From the NCBI GenBank assembly GCA_008477525.1, contig SPDT01000002.1, forward strand, positions 744,001 to 808,000: a DNA stretch of 64,000 nucleotides, written 5' to 3'. Source of the DNA: Hypomyces perniciosus (Eukaryota > Ascomycota > Sordariomycetes > Hypocreales > Hypocreaceae). Each line of letters starts with the position of its first letter. Position 1 is the first letter of the stretch. Below the pieces are notes generated by a model that was given only the letters and a program-made list of their open reading frames with translations, made no database searches and had not been told where the DNA came from. The position numbers and the translations under genes are program-made. Shown in pieces: positions 33,704 through 46,472 of the stretch.

Positions 33704-36184
33704 ATGCAGTCAACAGAAGGAGCGTCAATGGGCTACGCGCCCAACACGGGCGATGGCCTGGAGAGGGGAGAGAAGGGATACAGGAGGAGGAGATTTGCAG
33801 CCATGGCCGGGAACCTATACCGTACTGGGCAGCAGGCCGTGACAGAAATCAGAGAGACATATGCGCAATCCAGAGCGACTCGCATGGACGGCGGTCTGGA
33901 CGGCCAGGGCAGCATACACATCCCCGGCGCGTTCCCGGAGGTCGCCATCACAGCACAAGGTGATGAGCAGATGGTGCTATTCCCATGCTACGCTAAACAT
34001 CACACAAGGAAGGACTGGGGCCAAATGCCAGCGCACCAAACCCAAGCGCCAGCAGCAGGCAGCCTTCAAGACGAGGACTATTGGAAGCAAGAGTGGGAGA
34101 GGCATCAAGACGAGAAAGCGATTGTTGATGTCGACGCCAGAGGTTGGATATACTCTCCGCATACCGGTCCCATGACGAGGCGAAATCGGTTCTTGATTGG
34201 GCTGGCGCGTCAGCTCAGCGGAATTTCAGCACCGAAAGCAGACCAGAATCAAGGCATGACGAATCACCAAATGCCTGAGGAACTACGTGAGGAGGAGAGG
34301 ATTGCACAAGAAGCCGCCAAGATCGAGCAGAAAGGCCAGAAAGAACGGAGGATAGCAATCAGTGGCGGCTACAGTGAGCAGCCGCAGGAGAATGCCGGCT
34401 CTGGGGACTCAGCTAATGCGCTCCGGCCGCCTCGCCGGCGAGGCAGTTTGACTCCAGATTCGGCTCCAGGAAGCCCCAGCTTCACGGCCAGGCAAAGCTC
34501 AGCAAACCTCAACGAGCTCACGGAAGCTGAACTCGCGGTTGCTAATGCCAACCTGATGGCCAGGGTAGCACCGTTTATGACAAACCCACTAGTCGCCCTT
34601 CCGATCACGGTATTCTTCTACAACGAAACCAAGTCCCAGTCGCGGACGGTCTTGACCAATGATGCTGGTCACTTCGTCATTCGGGCACCACTTGATTTTG
34701 TACCAACTAAAGTCCGGGTGCTCGCGAACGAGAAGCTCTCTGCCATACAAGAGATCAAAGTCATTGAGCCTTACGGTGTCAGCTTGATCAGCGACATAGA
34801 CGACACCATCAAGATGTCCAACATCTCAGGAGGCGCGCGAGAAATCTTCCGAAATACTTTTGTGCGTGAACTGGCTGACCTCACCATTGAAGGGGTGAAG
34901 GACTGGTATAGTGATATGCATGCACTTGGCGTGAGCATACACTACTGCTCCAATAGCCCATGGCAACTATTCCCCATGTTGGCCACTTTCTTCAAACTCT
35001 CCGGTCTTCCACCAGGGTCTCTTCATCTGAAGCAGTACTCGGGCATGTTGCAGGGCATCTTTGAGCCAGTTGCGGAACGGAAAAAGAACACACTGGTTCG
35101 CCTGATGCGAGACTTTCCCAACCGGAAGTTTCTCCTCGTGGGAGACAGTGGAGAAGCTGATCTTGAGGTATATACCGAATTAGCCCTCGCACACCCGGGG
35201 CGTGTATTGGCTGTCTTCATTCGAGACGTTACGACACCCGAGGGGGCTGCTTACTTTGAACCCTCGTTCGAACTCGCGCGGCGCGGGGCATCTAGCATGA
35301 CTTTGAATGATGGACATTCTCTAAATGGAAATAGCAAAGTCCGACAGAACTCGGCGCCGGGCTCAATGAGTGAGACCAAAGCACCCTCGGGACCAGTAAT
35401 GGGTACTCTGATAGACTTTTCTGATGAGCCCGAAGAGACAAGCCTGGATCACGCTGTGGCTCTAGAGCAGCTTAGAAACTCGAGACCAGGACCATCTGTC
35501 AGTGCTACGGACCTGCTTGGGCGTAAACCACCGCCGCCCCGACCAGCAAAACCTGCGGCTCTGAGCAGCACCACGTCGTTAACGGGGGCAAGCAAGAGTC
35601 CTGTAGGACTTGGACTATCAGGAGTCAAAACTGGCTCTGACCCTGAGCCTCCGCCGAAACCACCAAGGAAGCCAGTTGGCTTGGGAGGGAATCAACAGCT
35701 TCATCCACTTACCCAAATACAACATTCATCACAGCAATCAACCAACCCCACAACTCAAGCAAAGGACGAGAGCAAAGCAGCAGACCGACCGCCCCCTCCC
35801 CCTCCACGTCGACGTGTAACACCATCAAGCCTGAAGAGCCTCAGCCCGCGAATGTTTGCTCAAGGCCGCGGCGCTTCGTCCAATTCGGACGTGGACTTTG
35901 ATCCACTTCCTCCGTCATTGGCACCCATGCCGGCAACCGGAATGACATACTACCGACCGCCCAGCAACCGCTCCGGGAACACGTCGCCGTCTGGATCGCC
36001 CACTATGGGAGCGGTAAACCGGAAGCTAGAGCTTTGGAGGCGACGTGTGGCGAGGGCGCATGAACAGCTAGACCAGCTGGGTGTGACTTTGTATACGTGG
36101 CGCAAGGGGCAGGATGTGGAGGCGGAGGCGCTGGCGATTGTGAAGCGCACGTTGGAAGAGATGGAGAGGAGAAGAGGGATTTGA
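33704..36184 (+). CDS. APP1: App1-type phosphatidate phosphatase (DUF2183)
   Basis: Mg2+-dependent phosphatidate phosphatase of cortical actin patches; the yeast enzyme converts phosphatidate to diacylglycerol at endocytic sites. From the ATG at 33704 it has 826 residues. The catalytic DUF2183 domain spans about 355-520 and contains the HAD-like DIDDT motif (about 364-368), the CSNSPWQ block, and LVGDSGEADLEVY. Upstream lies a VPITVFFYNET-like beta-sheet region with LTNDAGHF. The C-terminal third is Pro/Ser-rich with several PPPPRPAKP- and PPPKPPRKP-type SH3-ligand stretches, matching the Rvs167/SH3 partners known for yeast App1. It ends in a helical ARAHEQLDQLGVTLYTWRKG tail. No introns are seen. 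The open frame extends 435 bp upstream without an ATG. Confidence 0.91.
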   Translation: MQSTEGASMGYAPNTGDGLERGEKGYRRRRFAAMAGNLYRTGQQAVTEIRETYAQSRATRMDGGLDGQGSIHIPGAFPEVAITAQGDEQMVLFPCYAKHHTRKDWGQMPAHQTQAPAAGSLQDEDYWKQEWERHQDEKAIVDVDARGWIYSPHTGPMTRRNRFLIGLARQLSGISAPKADQNQGMTNHQMPEELREEERIAQEAAKIEQKGQKERRIAISGGYSEQPQENAGSGDSANALRPPRRRGSLTPDSAPGSPSFTARQSSANLNELTEAELAVANANLMARVAPFMTNPLVALPITVFFYNETKSQSRTVLTNDAGHFVIRAPLDFVPTKVRVLANEKLSAIQEIKVIEPYGVSLISDIDDTIKMSNISGGAREIFRNTFVRELADLTIEGVKDWYSDMHALGVSIHYCSNSPWQLFPMLATFFKLSGLPPGSLHLKQYSGMLQGIFEPVAERKKNTLVRLMRDFPNRKFLLVGDSGEADLEVYTELALAHPGRVLAVFIRDVTTPEGAAYFEPSFELARRGASSMTLNDGHSLNGNSKVRQNSAPGSMSETKAPSGPVMGTLIDFSDEPEETSLDHAVALEQLRNSRPGPSVSATDLLGRKPPPPRPAKPAALSSTTSLTGASKSPVGLGLSGVKTGSDPEPPPKPPRKPVGLGGNQQLHPLTQIQHSSQQSTNPTTQAKDESKAADRPPPPPPRRRVTPSSLKSLSPRMFAQGRGASSNSDVDFDPLPPSLAPMPATGMTYYRPPSNRSGNTSPSGSPTMGAVNRKLELWRRRVARAHEQLDQLGVTLYTWRKGQDVEAEALAIVKRTLEEMERRRGI

Positions 36185-36223
36185 TCAAGTACAGAGTGGC
36201 AGGTGAGCAGAGCAAGATGCAAG

Positions 36224-36254
<31 letters not shown>

Positions 36255-37411
36255 AAGTATATACGTGATAGACTTGTACATGCTTTCCCCTTCATGTACA
36301 TGGTTAATCCATTCATAGACGACGGAAGGGTCTTTCAATGGTTGGACACAATTATTACAGAGCAGTCAAGCTTCACATAAGCCCCTTAATACTCCGGTCG
36401 TCGTACATGCAACAGACTTCCATAACATTAATTGCAAGAGCCTACGATGGCATATGTCTTTTTATACTCGCAAATCTCAATAACATTGTTCATTGGCTTC
36501 ATCATCCTCAGAGCATACGACAGCTGCCTGAGCACAAGGATCGGCCCTTTGCATACGCCATTATTGACCATCAGCGCCACATGCAGAATCCATTTGGAGA
36601 TATGCACATATGCAAGTCGCCAGAACACCTGGTTTGGGCATTATGTATCTATAAAGTACAACCTGAGAAGGAAAAACAAGAAGAAGAAAAATAACAGGAG
36701 ATATTTATGGAAGAAAATCCAGACGTGATATCGGAGTTGGCTTCCACCATGTAAGTGAAGAACCGGGAAGAAGGCGAAGCACCCTGGAGATAGACAGCTG
36801 TGGCTGTTTGAACGAAGCTTCTATGATGTTTGAGGCGCTTGAGCGCTAAATTTAGTAGTCAGCTACGAGAGGCCCGCCTCAGCCGCTCGTCATGGAGAGT
36901 TCCAGGTTTCCATTACTTCACCTCATCCGTCTTCATCATAGGTCAGTTCGTGAGAGAGCCTGGTCACGATCAAAACTGCCTCGCCATAAAAACTCCCGGT
37001 TGTTGTTTCAGGGATTATTAGGCGCCGGACGTATGTACTATGACGGCTTCAACCTCCCCTCCTTTCGAGCTAGAGCACACGACCCAACAGGGCAAGAATC
37101 GACATAGGGCTTATCATTATGTTTGTATGTATGATTACACGTGAAGAAGATGTTATTCTTATCATCCTCCACCATGTCTCGCTTCTAGGGTGTACGTATG
37201 AGTGATAGTGGGCGCCTGTCTGGCTAATCCTAGCTGGCTGCATGTCTGCCTCTCTATTGAGCTGATAACCGTCGATCTCCTCTTCCTTCCTCTAATACTA
37301 TTCCATAATTTTCTGTCTTGAATCCTTTAACCTTTGTGTTGTTGATGTTGCTGTTGTAATTGCTGTTTTTCTCATCTTACCCCTGAATCCTCCTCCACAT
37401 CATTCTCCATC
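36185..37411. other. Intergenic region
   Basis: No supportable gene. A (TA)n microsatellite lies at 36224-36251 just past the APP1 stop; promoter of the lectin-like gene at the right end. Confidence 0.6.
36224..36251. repeat. (TA)n microsatellite
   Basis: About 14 TA units shortly after the APP1 stop codon. Confidence 0.9.
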
Positions 37412-38475
37412 ATGGCCGACTTCACAAGCCTCAAACCCTCCAACCTCAACCCCAACGTCTGGTACCACGTTACCGAAGGCCGCGTCGACAAAGTCAACAG
37501 CACTACATTCAGCTCCATGCTGCAAATCATCCAAGACGGCTCCCTCGCCGTCTGGCCCACCGCCAACATCGACCAGTACTGGCAATTGCAACCCATCAAC
37601 TCCTCAACCCATCCCGGCCGCTACGCCCTCCGCTGCACGAACACCAAAATCGAGAAACAGCTCGGCGTGTGCTTCACCACAGACGAGGTCACCACGGGGC
37701 ACACGAGGCCCTGTATGGCAAAATCGAGTGGTGACGATGCGCAGAAGTGGGACATTGCGGACTGGGGCGACGGCTCGTATAGGATTGTGAATGTGAAGAA
37801 CGGCACGGACTATGTTATGGATGTGCATAAGGGGAATCCGCTGTACATGAGCTCGAATCTGCGGACGGATATTGCGCAGCCGGCGCAGCATTGGATTATG
37901 ACGAGTCATGCGAATGTTGATGAGGCGGATTACTCGACTGTCTTTTCAGATGTGAGTTTCTTCTTCTCCTTCCTGAACTTCTAGTGTAAGAGGAGGATAT
38001 AAGGGTATTAACGTGTGTCATTATGGGATGCTATTGAGTGAGAGTGAAAGGGAATAGAGGAGATATATCGAAGACTAACACATCTCAACAGCCAACCTCC
38101 ACAACCACACCCACAACAACGGCCTCTCCTTCTTCTTCCAACCCCCACAACGGCCTCTCCTCTGGCGCAGCCGCTGGCATCGGCATCGGCGTCGGTCTCA
38201 GCGTCATTGCCCTCTCCCTCCTCGCATTCTTCCTCATCCGCCGCCGCCAACGCACCTCCTACCAAAACGCCACCGAACTAGGCCACTCCCATAAGACTGC
38301 GTATCCTTACTCTGCACAATCTACATCCCCTCTCTCTGGTGGCAGTATTGGACAGGAATATTATACAGACCAGACGCAGCAGCAAAAGTGGGAGAATACA
38401 CCAAATATTTCGTACGAGCTGCCCCATGATCCTGTGCCAGTGGAGGCGGATTCTATACCAATTTGGCGGTTATGA
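37412..38475 (+). CDS. Beta-trefoil (ricin-B-like) single-pass membrane protein
   Basis: Two exons, 37412-37951 and 38092-38475, around a 140 bp phase-0 intron give a 307-residue protein. Residues 1-170 form a probable beta-trefoil with three Q-x-W-like marks (QYWQLQ, AQKWDIADW, AQHWIM), as in ricin-B-type carbohydrate-binding folds. A Thr/Ser/Pro linker (about 181-203) leads to a Gly-rich hydrophobic segment (about 205-228), then an RRRQR stop-transfer cluster and a polar tail of about 75 residues. There is no N-terminal signal peptide, so the topology is unclear; the basic cluster suggests a cytosolic C-terminus. This layout recurs in filamentous fungi, but I know no demonstrated function. 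Ligand binding is inferred from the fold only. Confidence 0.85.
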
Positions 38476-39038
38476 AGAACATTGCTCCGGATTCTTATGG
38501 GAAAGTGAATGTGGAACGAGGTGGATGATGTTGAGAAGATGAAATTGATATCCTTGGGGTTATAATGCGCATCATCTGTGCATATTTGCTTTGGTCTACA
38601 ATTTCTGGGTTTTGATATCTACATTGGAAGACCTTGGGACTTCAGTTTGGCGTTACAGGTCATTGAGTCATATCCCGAAGGGGGGAATGAGTATGCGAGA
38701 AAGCTTTTCTTCATCACCATTCGCATTCTCTAACATCGCCCCGTCATTCATGCGTGGCCTCGTTTATTAACTCTTATACGGGGTTTATAAGTATCAATGA
38801 GTACGACCACAAAAAAAGAACATCCGAATCCAACACTTGTAAAAAAGGGGGGGGGCATGGTAACAAAGAAATGCAAATAACGATGCATTACCAGCCAGCC
38901 CAGATGTAATGCCCTCAAAGCCCAACTCCTCTGTATTGCTTGCTTTCCAATATCATAATTTTCCAGCAACCTGCCGTCGATTTCTACTACGTTTTATTCA
39001 TGCCCTCTCATCTATCCATCAGCCGCCCATCTTGGGGT
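38476..39038. other. Convergent intergenic region
   Basis: The 3' ends of two convergent genes. A G9-type run near 38849-38857. No gene seen. Confidence 0.6.
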
Positions 39039-42000
39039 TTAACGTCCGGCAAGGTTCATGTGCATAATCGCGTCTGTCGTCCAGTCTGCCTCGACATCTT
39101 CGTCCCCTCCTGTCCATAAATCAAAGGCTTCGCGTCCGTCTACACCTGGAAGTCGGATCTGAGGTGGCGCTTGACCATGCCCTGATCTCGCTGGCGACCT
39201 TGGCTCGCCGGCCTGAGGAGGATGCGCATCATGTCCTCTCGAGACCCGCTCAAAGTCTTCAAATTGGTAGCCTTGACCAGCGGGGTAGTTTTGGTGATGG
39301 TTATACCCAGACATGGATGCTACTTCTTCTCCATATCCCATATTGGGGTGATGGTAAGCCGTTGGTGTAGTCTGATCTTCCTGTGTGCTCATGGCAACAC
39401 CAACCGGGTCCATGCTAGCCATTTGGTCCATCTGCTGTGTAAACTCCTCTTGTTCTAGAATCTGTGGTGCATGTTCCACATTTCTGAGACTAGATGCACG
39501 AGCGGCCGCGGCTCCAAGGCTGCGCATACTTCCCATAGATTGCCTGTTGGCATCTCCTCCATCTCCTGGCTCACCAATGACGCTTGCATCGAGGTCTCGG
39601 ATAGCAAATTGGGCCATGGTGCGCATCTTGCGCGTGACCCATCCAGCAAGAATCTTGCCTCGCTGCTTCTCTCCAAGACGAGATCGAGGGAAGTCACCCT
39701 TGTTAACGAAGGCGACAATGTCCACGATGATTTGATGCTCGCTCAAAATTGCATTGACAATGACGGGAACCATGGAGGCCAGGTAAGGCTTGCGGCTCAC
39801 TTCGACCAGAGTAACAACCAGCCCACCGGCCTGGAAAACAGCGCTATGGTCACATGTTAGATAATGTTATCATAGGTTTTTAGACTTATTCAACTCACCA
39901 GCCGTTTGCCACAATATTTCGGTGACAGCGTTCGACCGAAGCCTCGATGTCCATTGGGAAGTGGCTGAGTCCATTAATCTCAAACGTCTCGCCAATATTT
40001 CCCAGCACAAACAAGACCTGCATTTCTACATGTGCACCATTAGGCCCAATAGGCCGGCTGACATTGTGGAGGAAACCCAGGTCGCCAGTCCGGACGTACT
40101 GGACGTTAGGGTCGCCGTCAACCGTCCGCCCATCGAATCGCTCTGCATCAAATGCGTCTTTGGAGCCATAGAAGGACTTCACGCATGCTTCTGAATCAAC
40201 CCAGATCTCACCATACTCGCCATCGTGACAGTGAATGCGACTTTCAGGGTTAACAATGGCAATCTGGGTTGACACCGGCACCATTCCGGAATCCTGCATA
40301 AGAAGAGCCTGTGGGGTTGATTCAGGGTCAACAGGCACCACGAGACCGCGACGAAGCGCCTTTGGATCAAGCCAAAGCTCAATTGGCTCGATGCACATGT
40401 AGGATCTTGATGCAATCATTGGATTGAGCACATGAGAGTAAACAGTATTAATCGCTGTCCTGTCGAGCCCGGCAGCCGCAAAATGGAGTCGCATCTTCTG
40501 GAATACGTCCGCTCGAGGCCGAGCATCTGCCGTGATCATCATATTCTTTAGTTCATGCAGCGTGAAACCTTTGGCTTGCATCGACGACATGGCGTGGTCC
40601 AGCATCTGCGGCGTTGCGTATGTGTCCTTAATCTTATACCTCGACAAGGTAACAAAGAGCGACATTGGGTTCTGGGCAAATTCGACTGGTGACAATAGAT
40701 AAGTCGGTGTGCCGATATAGATGCCCATCAGGCACGAGTGAACAAAGCCCAGGCCCGTCGTGCTTCGCACACATCCAAGAACAGGTCTTGAGCTAGTCAT
40801 TTGGCATGTCTCCTTTTGCACCTTGCACATACCCATAATGGTATCATGACCGAGCTGCACCGCAATTCTCCGCTGATCTGGCGTCCAGTATGTCCAAATG
40901 AGAACGGGATATCCAGGCCGAATCCAAGCAGGGTCAATTGTAAAACCCAATTCCCGGAGTCCGTTATTCTGCTTTGGCGGCTTGGTGGTGTTGAAGATAT
41001 TTGGCATATTTATTTTCAAAATTTGCGCTGACTGCTTGATATGGCTTGCCACGGGTTTGAGCTTGAGTAAGTGATCCACATCCTGGTTAACGAGAACAGC
41101 CTTGACTTTGTAGTCAGCGATCAGATGCAGGAACGCGGGAACATCTTCATTAAGTCGATTCTGGTCCAGAGGCGCCATCGGTATAATAACAGCCCCAAGG
41201 TTGATGCCCGCATGGACAGCAAACACAAACTCTTCAGAGTGTGTGTACATAAGAACAAGATGGTCGCCTGGTCGTATTCTTGCCTTGTTCTTCAGATACA
41301 TAGCCACAGCAGCGACTCTTGAGTCGAATTTCTTCCAGGTGATGCCCTTGCCTTCTCGGCCTCTGCCGTCAATAGTGCAGTAAGATAGTTCTTCTGGCTG
41401 ACGGGCAACCCGCCATTGAATGAGATCCGTGATGCAAGCAAAGTTGTTGAGCGGTGTCGACGTCCGGTCATCAATAACTACTTCTCGGCGGTCTATTCCT
41501 GAGTACTGTTTGTCTGCAGGAGCCAGAATGTTGGTCCTTGACTCTGACGCGATCGGTGACCATATACCGCCCATGGGGTCGACGCCAATAGGGAGGTTAA
41601 GAACGGCATGTTCCACGCCGAACTTGACATGGACACAAGGGAGGTTCCCAAGATCAAACTCACGCCGGCAGAGCATGTTTCCAATCTCTCGCCTTCCGTT
41701 CTTGACGACCCGCGGCAACGCGTTTGGCGCTGTGATCATAACACAGTAGACCCTGAGGTGATGTTCCTGCATGAGCACTTCCATACATCGTTCAGCCAAC
41801 GAATCTAGCAGGGCCGTATTAGGCTGCGTTGGTGGTCCGCCCGAGGTAAGCGGCGCTGTTGATGCCGCGGCTGACTCCAGGACAACGACCGGCAGATGTT
41901 CATCGTTGACGAAAACATCAAACGCAGAGCAGTCGTAAATCTTGGGAACATTCTTGACGATGCTGACCACAATGTGTTGCACAAAGAAATAACGGTACTC

Positions 42001-44703
42001 GGCAATTTCATGGCCGTGCTCGACCCATTCAACCTTTTGCCGGATGCGATCCTCATACAGTCCCAGCACATAAAGCTTGCCCTCGATCACGGTGCCAAGC
42101 AATCCAGTCCGTAAGAACTCTGGCTCCACGGCAGTCGGTGTCGGTTCGCCCGGATCGAATTTATACGGCCGTGCATGGAAAATGATCTCCGTGTTCTTCG
42201 GTTGTGCCCAGAATCCTCCAGATAATGAGGGTGAGTCGACCCAGATTTCGCCAACTGAATGGGGGGATGCAAGCAGGCCCGTCTCCGGATCCACGACGGC
42301 AAGTGTAGCATCTGGAATTGGGTAGCCGAATGCGCCAACCCGAACCATGCTCGCCTCAATAGAGGTCTTCTTCCGTGCTTCATCGCCATGGGCAATAACG
42401 ACTACTTCGTTTGTTTTCAAGGCCTCACGGTCAAGGATAACCTCGCCGAGTTCCGTCTTTCCATGCTGCTCCTTTGTCGTGGTCGTTCCTCCGCTTAACA
42501 GGCTTCCGAACCCGTTAGAAGCAGCTGGCTTTTCTTCCTTGTCTTCCCGCTCGCCCTCGACATCTACATCGGAGTCTGAGTCAAGTTTCAAGGGCACCCC
42601 CAAGCGTTCTTCACCTCCAAGCCAATCTCGGACACTAACAACCATACCACCGTGTTCTGGAAGACACAACATCGGTGCCACAACCTCCCGGGCCCGCGGA
42701 TTTCTCAACGGTCGCAGCCATCGATCCGCCAACACTTCGTGAAACTCACTATCAACAGTAAGGGTATCAATTAGACAAAGCTTCACTGACTGGAAGTTCG
42801 GTTCCGTGCCCTTTTTGAAATTTCGTGTCGTCATGGGGTCTTGCTGATAGTTATACGCCGCGCGCTTTAATCCAGGATAGTCTGCAATCATGATTGTCGC
42901 TTTGTACTTGGTGATTAAATGTGCATACAGGCCGGGAACGTCCACGGCTTTGTTGTCAAACCACACAGTTGTGTGACCACCGTAAACGGTCATGAGAACA
43001 CCCAGGATCATACCAATGCCCTGGCGAGGGTCCAGATAGGAGAGCAGAATCTCGCTACCACCTCTGCCACCTATGAGTTTGCCGTTCTTGTCCCGGAGGG
43101 AGGGGTTGAAAGTGTCTCCGGGCCCATTGCCAGGAGTCGTGGACATGACAGCGCTGAGGCATGCCATCTGGTGCATAATGGTCCGATGACTGAGAACAAC
43201 ACCTCTCAAGTCACCAGTGGGTGCACGAGAAAATTCAATGTATGCAAGATCCGGAACAGACAATGGAGGGGCATCATCCTTCCTCTTAGGGTGATAGCTG
43301 CCAAACTCATTAGTCTTCCACCACTCCACTCCCTTGGGCCAAGTGAGCTTCTGCGCAGTGATGTCTCTCTGGAAAGCTTTGAGATTGTTGTCTGTGGTGA
43401 GAGCCAAGTGCGCCTGCGTCGACGTAAGGATGTGATTTAATCGCTGGTAATCTTGCAAATCATTGATGGGCACGGCCACCACGCCAGCAATAAAGCAGCC
43501 CAGCAACGCGGTAGCGAAATCAATGACCTCGCTGTCACGGTAGATTAAAGCAACTCTGTCTCCACGATACAATGAACTCTTCTCCCTGATGACCTGGGCG
43601 ACCTTTTCCGCTCTGGAAGCGAGTTTATCCCAGGTAATGGAGGCAATCTCCTTGCCCTTATTATCCAAGACCCAATACGCCGGCACCTTGGCGGTGGTAC
43701 GGCCGCGATAGCGCAGTACAGCGGCTATGTTGTCGAATGTAGACATCGGGGTGTTGCTATTGTGGGGGTCATGGATGGCGAATGGCACTTCTCTCGGCTC
43801 GAGTGGCACCTGATATTCCAGCACTTCTGGAGGAGGAAGGTCACTGGCAGTGAGCATTGGCGGCGCCATGGCTGCTGTTGGAGAGAACGGTTCGCTTGAG
43901 GAATATTTCGGCGCTGCTCCGTAGTCACCAAACTGGTTCTGGTCGTAGTGCTGCTGCCCAGCGAAGTCTGAGAAGAAGCCTTGAGAGTCCAACAACGTTC
44001 CCGTCCTACCGTCGCCTGACTGTCGATGCGATCCTGCGTATGCACCGTGCTGGTCGGGGTTGAAAGCGTAGTCTCCCGAGACCATTGTCCCACTCCTCGT
44101 AGAAGGGTCGCCTGGTCCAGCGCCAGTGAAAAGCGACTCACGATGCGGTACCATGGGACGTTCCGCCATTGGACCACCAGGTCGCAAGGCGCTGGGAGAA
44201 TTTGTCTCGAAAGACGCATGAGAGGCTGGCGGTAGCGGTCCGTAGCCAGAGCCAGGTCGGTGCATGGGGGAGCCATAGGTATTGTTCGGGTCGGGATAGC
44301 CACGGCCGCCGCCTATGGCGGACATGACAGAGGCTCGATGGCCATCGCTGGAGGGATGCGTCGAGTGATCGGGTGAATGTATACTCAAGCCAGATCGAGG
44401 TTCTGGGGGAACGGGAGCGGTCGGTGGTGGGCCATACTGAGATAGCAATAGAGCACGTCGCTTCTGGTAGCTAAAGGAGCGATTAGACGATGGATCACAA
44501 TCGCGCGACAGGTCATCACCAGCGCTGGTGCCCCGAGATACACGACTTACCCTTTCTCTGTGATATCGCCTTCCTACACGCCATCATATTAGCTTCAGGC
44601 CATGCCATACCAGGGAGAAAGACGGGAGCGTCGGACAGCCTACCTCCAATTCACGCTCTAGGTCCTCGAGCGTGGCCCGCAGCTCGGGACCATACTCAGC
44701 CAT
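39039..44703 (-). CDS. CPS1: DIP2/CPS1-family protein with two adenylate-forming domains
   Basis: Homologue of animal DIP2, yeast Cmr2 and Cochliobolus CPS1. Four coding exons: 44703-44644, 44573-44551, 44470-39899 and 39843-39039, giving 1819 residues, the normal size. The first exons rebuild a short DMAP1-binding-like segment (MAEYGPELRATLEDLERELE, then EGDITEKGYQKRR). A Ser/Gly/Pro-rich linker follows, then two AMP-binding-type domains in tandem (from about residue 250 and about 950). The usual YTSGTTG P-loop is degenerate in both (YIEFSRAPTGDLRGVVLSH and VLIWTYWTPDQRR). DIP2 proteins are linked to fatty-acyl or diacylglycerol metabolism in yeast and animals; fungal CPS1 was described as a virulence factor. 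The C-terminus ends in a glycine/proline tail after a helical GEKQRGKILAGWVTRKM segment. Confidence 0.92.
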
Positions 44704-46472
44704 TGTCGACACAGCAGCGGCGCTCTGAACCTGGATTTTTGCGCGGCAACAACTCCGTATGTTTGGCAGAAAGCGAGGAACTGGCGCTTGGCCATGCCCA
44801 GAGACTGAGATACGAGTCTCGTGACGTAGTGAGGGTTGAAGTCGGCCATATGCCAGCCGCTGCTTCGGCAAGGAACGTCGTACCGCTAGAAATGTGAAAA
44901 CGAGGGGCTGATCTGTCAGGGCAGGGGCTGCAAAGGGCACTACTGAAGCAGCAACAGTGGCTGAGCCGCGCCGCTAAAATGACGAACACGAGGCGTCTGT
45001 TGGTTGCTGTTGCTGCGGATCGCTATTAACGCCTACCCTAGAGTTTTTTTTTTTGGATTTTCCAGGTCCAGTTTGCTATGAAGATATTCCATGGCATTGC
45101 TCTACCCGAATAACACAGGACTACGAAGTAGTGATGTGCCTGGAGATTTACAAGTAGTGTTGGAATAGAGTAGTATTATCTCTCCCATCATAAGGATGAC
45201 GTAGTTCCGTAGCTCCGTAGCTCCGTAGATCCTTGCGCCAGCTCTAGATGAGGGATCATTGACAGAAGACACTGCAGCGTAAAGAAAATTGACCTCAGAT
45301 AGACTCCCACACTTGCGTTACCAATATTGCGATATGCTTGCCTCCACACACAGAGATTCTGTACCGAGACAAACATACCTATTCATGCGATTAATACGTG
45401 ATAGTACCTACTCAGCGTTTGCATTGAGTACGAGTGCGTCGTACGGAATAGTATTATCCCCGTTACGGAGTACGAGTACAAATACGGAGTCCTACTACAA
45501 CTACTACAAATACTACTATGTACTACGGACATGCAGAAGACCCACAGTACCGGCTGGACTTTAATCCGACAGCCCCACGACAAACAACTTCTTTAACTGC
45601 AAAGATTCTTTTGTCAACAAACTCTTCCTTTCACCTCTGACCAGCTTTGTTTCAGCTGTTTCCACGCCCTCTCGTCTTTTGAAACAGGCAATGTGCAAGA
45701 ATATGCCAACACGAAAGACTTCAATTCATGAGGTCATCTGTCTCTGGCCGAGCGCAGTGCAAGTGCACCTGCGGAACGGACGTCGAAAATGTTCCTGAAG
45801 CAAATTGGTTGACTGCCTTGGGGTTTGCATGAGGCTCAATGGTCAGGCAATGGTGTCCAGAATCCTTGTCCTTTTACTTGTAACAGTAAGTCTACCAAGC
45901 CATACAACCTTCTCCAACCCTTTCATGATGAGAATCGCATTCACAGACCTGTTCTGAACAACTATGTGGAACAAGCTTGCATGAGCTCTCCTGAACATTC
46001 ACAACCTTCTTTCAATGTCTTATGCGTATTGTTTGCGCAAAGCCGTCGCTGACATTGAACAACAGAGCAACATATAACCCAATCGCAACGGCCCGCAGCC
46101 ATGACATTAACAAGTCGAACAAGCCATGTTCATTGACAGTCGCGTAGAATCAAGCCTTACAATGAAACATGCCCAATAGTCTTTCTCTCTTGTTCCTTTG
46201 TTTGCCAACGCTGCTGATGTCTTGTCTTTCGTCCAGTCTTCATTCATGATACTTCAGAACAATGAATTGGTCCGTTCGTTCTTCGGCAATTTGTAGTGTC
46301 GGATTGGGTACCGTGAACATGATATAACCAGATCCATACCCTCTTCCACAGTGATATCAGACATTTTCAGTAGCACACCCAGGGTCGCAACATTAAACCC
46401 GTACGAGACGACTATCATCACTCACCGAAGCCACATACACGTCAAATATCGATCTCTTAAGACCCTCAAGTC
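44704..46472. other. Divergent promoter region
   Basis: Separates the divergent CPS1 gene and the unrecognised gene at 46473. It carries the dispersed motif as TACGAAGTA near 45121, repeated TCCGTAG words at about 45203-45232, and TACGGAGTA copies at about 45467-45490. No supportable ORF. Confidence 0.6.
45430..45535. repeat. TACGGAGTA/TAC cluster
   Basis: Several TACGGA, TACGGAGTA and ACTACTAC words in about 100 bp, another member of the dispersed intergenic family. Confidence 0.65.
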
